Shown: positions 62,179 through 64,000 of the stretch, one piece after another
Layout of the letters: each line of letters begins with the position of its first letter
Numbering within the stretch: position 1 is the first letter of the stretch
Assembly: GCA_022709755.1 (NCBI GenBank)
Contig: JAKLIF010000003.1
Location: forward strand, 221,171 to 285,170
From: Elusimicrobiota bacterium
GTDB lineage: Bacteria > Elusimicrobiota > Elusimicrobia > FEN-1173 > JAKLIF01
Direction: 5' to 3'
DNA length: 64,000 nucleotides
The notes under the pieces: model-generated
Told to the model about the DNA's origin: nothing
Seen by the model: the letters and a program-made list of their open reading frames with translations, nothing else
Databases searched by the model: none
Program-made: the position numbers and the translations under genes

Positions 62179-64000
62179 ATGCCCATCGCTTCCCAATCAA
62201 TGAAAAAAATCGGACTCGTCGTCTTTGGATTTATTCTTTCCGCGGTCTTATTGGAGATCAGTTTGCGCGCCGTTGGCGGGTCGATCCTTTGGGTTCAAAA
62301 TACAAACAGACGGGAACACCGATCTGGAAAAATGGATTATCGGATACTGTGCCTGGGCGAATCGACGACACAGAACCAGTGGCCCATCTTATTGGGGGAT
62401 ATGTTGAATCAAAATGACAGGGGGCTTCAATTTAAAATAATTGATAAGGGGAGGATCGGGACCAGCTCCATGCAGATCCTGTCTCGGTTGGAGGGTTACC
62501 TGAATGAGTATGAGCCGGACATGGTCGTGGTCATGATGGGTATTAATGATGGGGAGTGGGTTTGGACGAACCCGACCACATATGAAGATACGGGGCGTGT
62601 TCGGACGATCATGTTTATGAAAAACCTCCGGTTGAATAAGATTGCGAACTATATTGTCGAAGGATTGAGGAATAGATATGGCGATGCCGCTCTCTCCGAG
62701 GAGGGTGTCGATGGCGTGATATCCTCCTCGATGACTCCCGCTCGGGGCGAAGATTTAAAGAGAGTCTTGCGGGAACTGAATGAAATCGTCGCTGAGGGGA
62801 GCCAAGGCGAACTGAATCATGCCGTGAAGTCGTGCATGGAAAAGATTCTCACCGCCCCGTTCCGGGCAGAAAGTTATTATGATCTGGGGAACACGTATTT
62901 CTATATGAAAGAGTATGACAAGGCAGAGCAAGTGTATCGGGCCGGGATCCGAATTGCCCCACAGGATCAACAGGGATACATCAAGATGGGGAGGATGTAT
63001 CAGCATAAAGGTGAATATGATAAAGCCGAGAAGGCCTATCGGCAGGGCATCCGCGCTGTTCCCCAATCGACACCCGCGTATATGCGGTTGGGAAAAATGT
63101 ATGTGGAAATGGGGGAGTATAACAAGGCGGAAAAAGTTTTTCGCCTGATCGTTCGGCGAACCCCACGGGATATTGAAGGATATGTGGAACTGGCCCGCCT
63201 CTACATGCAAATGGGGAGGCGCGATAGAGCCGAAAAGATGTTCAAGGAGGGCCTCGGTATCGACCCCCATAATGAGCAGATTTATCGGGAAATGATGAAA
63301 TATTATTGCAGATACGGGGATTACAATAAGGCGATTGAATTAGGAGAAGCGCGTATCAGGGAGAATCCCCAAGACGCCCAAAGATATTGCGTCTTGGGAG
63401 GGATATATCGGGACAGTGGCGATTACGAAAAGGCGGAAAAAACGTTTCGTGCGGCATTGGAGGTTGCTCCCGAAAATGACCATATCTATACCGAGATGGC
63501 AATCACCTATACCGAAACACACCAATACGCCCAGGCTCAAAAGATGTATGAGACGGTCATAAAGCAAAATCCCGATGACGAACAGGCATATATAAACCTG
63601 ATTGATCTTTATAACAGGATTGGAACACCCGAAAAAGGGAACAGGCTCTATGAGAGGATTGTCAAAACGACCACAAATAAATTCCGACATTGCGTCGAGT
63701 TGGGGAAGATCTATCGGGATCAGGGGTTATACGATAAAGCGCACAAAATGTATGAAATGGGCATTCAAAGTCGTCCCCAGAATCCAGAGGGTTATATCGA
63801 AATGAGCTACCTCTATGTGATCCAAGGAAGACAACGAGAGGCGGAAGAAGTTTTGAATCAGGGGATTGAGAGAGCGGGATACACACCGAACTTACAGGGA
63901 GCGTTGGATAATATCCACATAATGACGAGGAATGAGAAGAGGATCAACCGACGGAGAGCCTATCTGCGTTTGCCCACGATTCGGAATTATCAGAAGCTGA
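62179..64000 (+). CDS. SGNH-hydrolase/TPR protein (3' partial)
   Basis: The frame from ATG 62179 (or ATG 62200) is open for 607 codons to the window edge. N-terminal hydrophobic anchor (IGLVVFGFILSAVLLEI); SGNH/GDSL-like block I YRILCLGESTTQ (serine about 62) and block III-like MMGINDGEW, so an extracytoplasmic esterase or acyltransferase domain to about residue 210. From about residue 235 on come at least nine tetratricopeptide repeats with 34-residue spacing, such as MYQHKGEYDKAEKAYRQGI and IYRDSGDYEKAEKTFRAAL. The catalytic D/H of SGNH enzymes, if present, would normally be C-terminal and was not found before the repeats. Function unknown. Confidence 0.8.
   Translation, partial: MPIASQSMKKIGLVVFGFILSAVLLEISLRAVGGSILWVQNTNRREHRSGKMDYRILCLGESTTQNQWPILLGDMLNQNDRGLQFKIIDKGRIGTSSMQILSRLEGYLNEYEPDMVVVMMGINDGEWVWTNPTTYEDTGRVRTIMFMKNLRLNKIANYIVEGLRNRYGDAALSEEGVDGVISSSMTPARGEDLKRVLRELNEIVAEGSQGELNHAVKSCMEKILTAPFRAESYYDLGNTYFYMKEYDKAEQVYRAGIRIAPQDQQGYIKMGRMYQHKGEYDKAEKAYRQGIRAVPQSTPAYMRLGKMYVEMGEYNKAEKVFRLIVRRTPRDIEGYVELARLYMQMGRRDRAEKMFKEGLGIDPHNEQIYREMMKYYCRYGDYNKAIELGEARIRENPQDAQRYCVLGGIYRDSGDYEKAEKTFRAALEVAPENDHIYTEMAITYTETHQYAQAQKMYETVIKQNPDDEQAYINLIDLYNRIGTPEKGNRLYERIVKTTTNKFRHCVELGKIYRDQGLYDKAHKMYEMGIQSRPQNPEGYIEMSYLYVIQGRQREAEEVLNQGIERAGYTPNLQGALDNIHIMTRNEKRINRRRAYLRLPTIRNYQKL

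Overview
The window reads as a chromosomal piece of an uncultured, outer-membrane-bearing bacterium. Support for a diderm comes from heptose genes (gmhA, hldE C-terminal type), several outer-membrane beta-barrel candidates, a PorV/PorQ-like protein and periplasmic multihaem cytochromes. The gene mix (long biosynthetic operon, FixC/FixX, AmmeMemoRadiSam enzyme, T9SS-like secreted proteins, a giant repeat protein) resembles candidate phylum Omnitrophota or a related lineage; this is inference, since no rRNA gene is present. Most of the window is GC-rich (one sampled 60-base line at 8641 is 68% G+C).

Region 1 (1-20133) is one long plus-strand gene train, often with overlapping stop/start codons: accC (5' end missing), gmhA, hldE(C), thiD2, thiE, thiC, thrB, lysC, cimA, an IlvD homologue that has lost most of its cofactor ligands, ilvB, ilvH, ilvC, psd, pssA, leuA, leuC, leuD, a PilZ gene and leuB, closed by a strong terminator. 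It combines thiamine, aspartate-family, branched-chain amino acid (citramalate route to isoleucine plus leucine) and phosphatidylethanolamine synthesis.

Region 2 (20138-23816) is a minus-strand group: mscL, a DUF481 barrel, hisG, a small charged protein and an AmmeMemoRadiSam radical SAM enzyme, with a good promoter before mscL. Region 3 (23838-30615) holds an alcohol dehydrogenase with a SnoaL-like partner, FmdB-like and receiver proteins, fixC-fixX-nifU-like genes, a radical SAM protein with a possible STAS tail, and a divergent receiver gene.

Region 4 (30700-34587) is the clearest regulatory find: a perfect CRP-type palindrome, a -35 element, and a GEMM-I type cyclic-dinucleotide riboswitch directly in front of three exported-protein genes (membrane-anchored FlgD-Ig-like protein, beta-propeller with a T9SS-like C-terminal domain, PorV/PorQ-like barrel). 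Region 5 (34650-42825) holds housekeeping and envelope genes: GDPD, queG, a MidA-type methyltransferase, LysM, pgi, a TPR-SpoIID protein and a fusion of a deoxyribosyltransferase-like fold with a lectin-like domain.

Region 6 (42866-55763) is an AT-richer island: a 3,977-residue exported YD/RHS-like repeat protein ending in a phospholipase A2-like domain, followed 8 bases later by a tiny three-helix membrane protein (candidate immunity protein), then a REP-associated tyrosine transposase that itself carries a REP palindrome and tandem repeats. This has the layout of a giant polymorphic toxin/immunity pair. Region 7 (55760-64000) has a hybrid histidine kinase, a GT-C-like membrane protein, a short pyruvate kinase, a nitroreductase, nrfHA (ammonia-forming nitrite reduction) and a SGNH-TPR gene running off the end. 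No tRNA, rRNA or CRISPR array was seen, and no gene-free stretch exceeds 300 bases.
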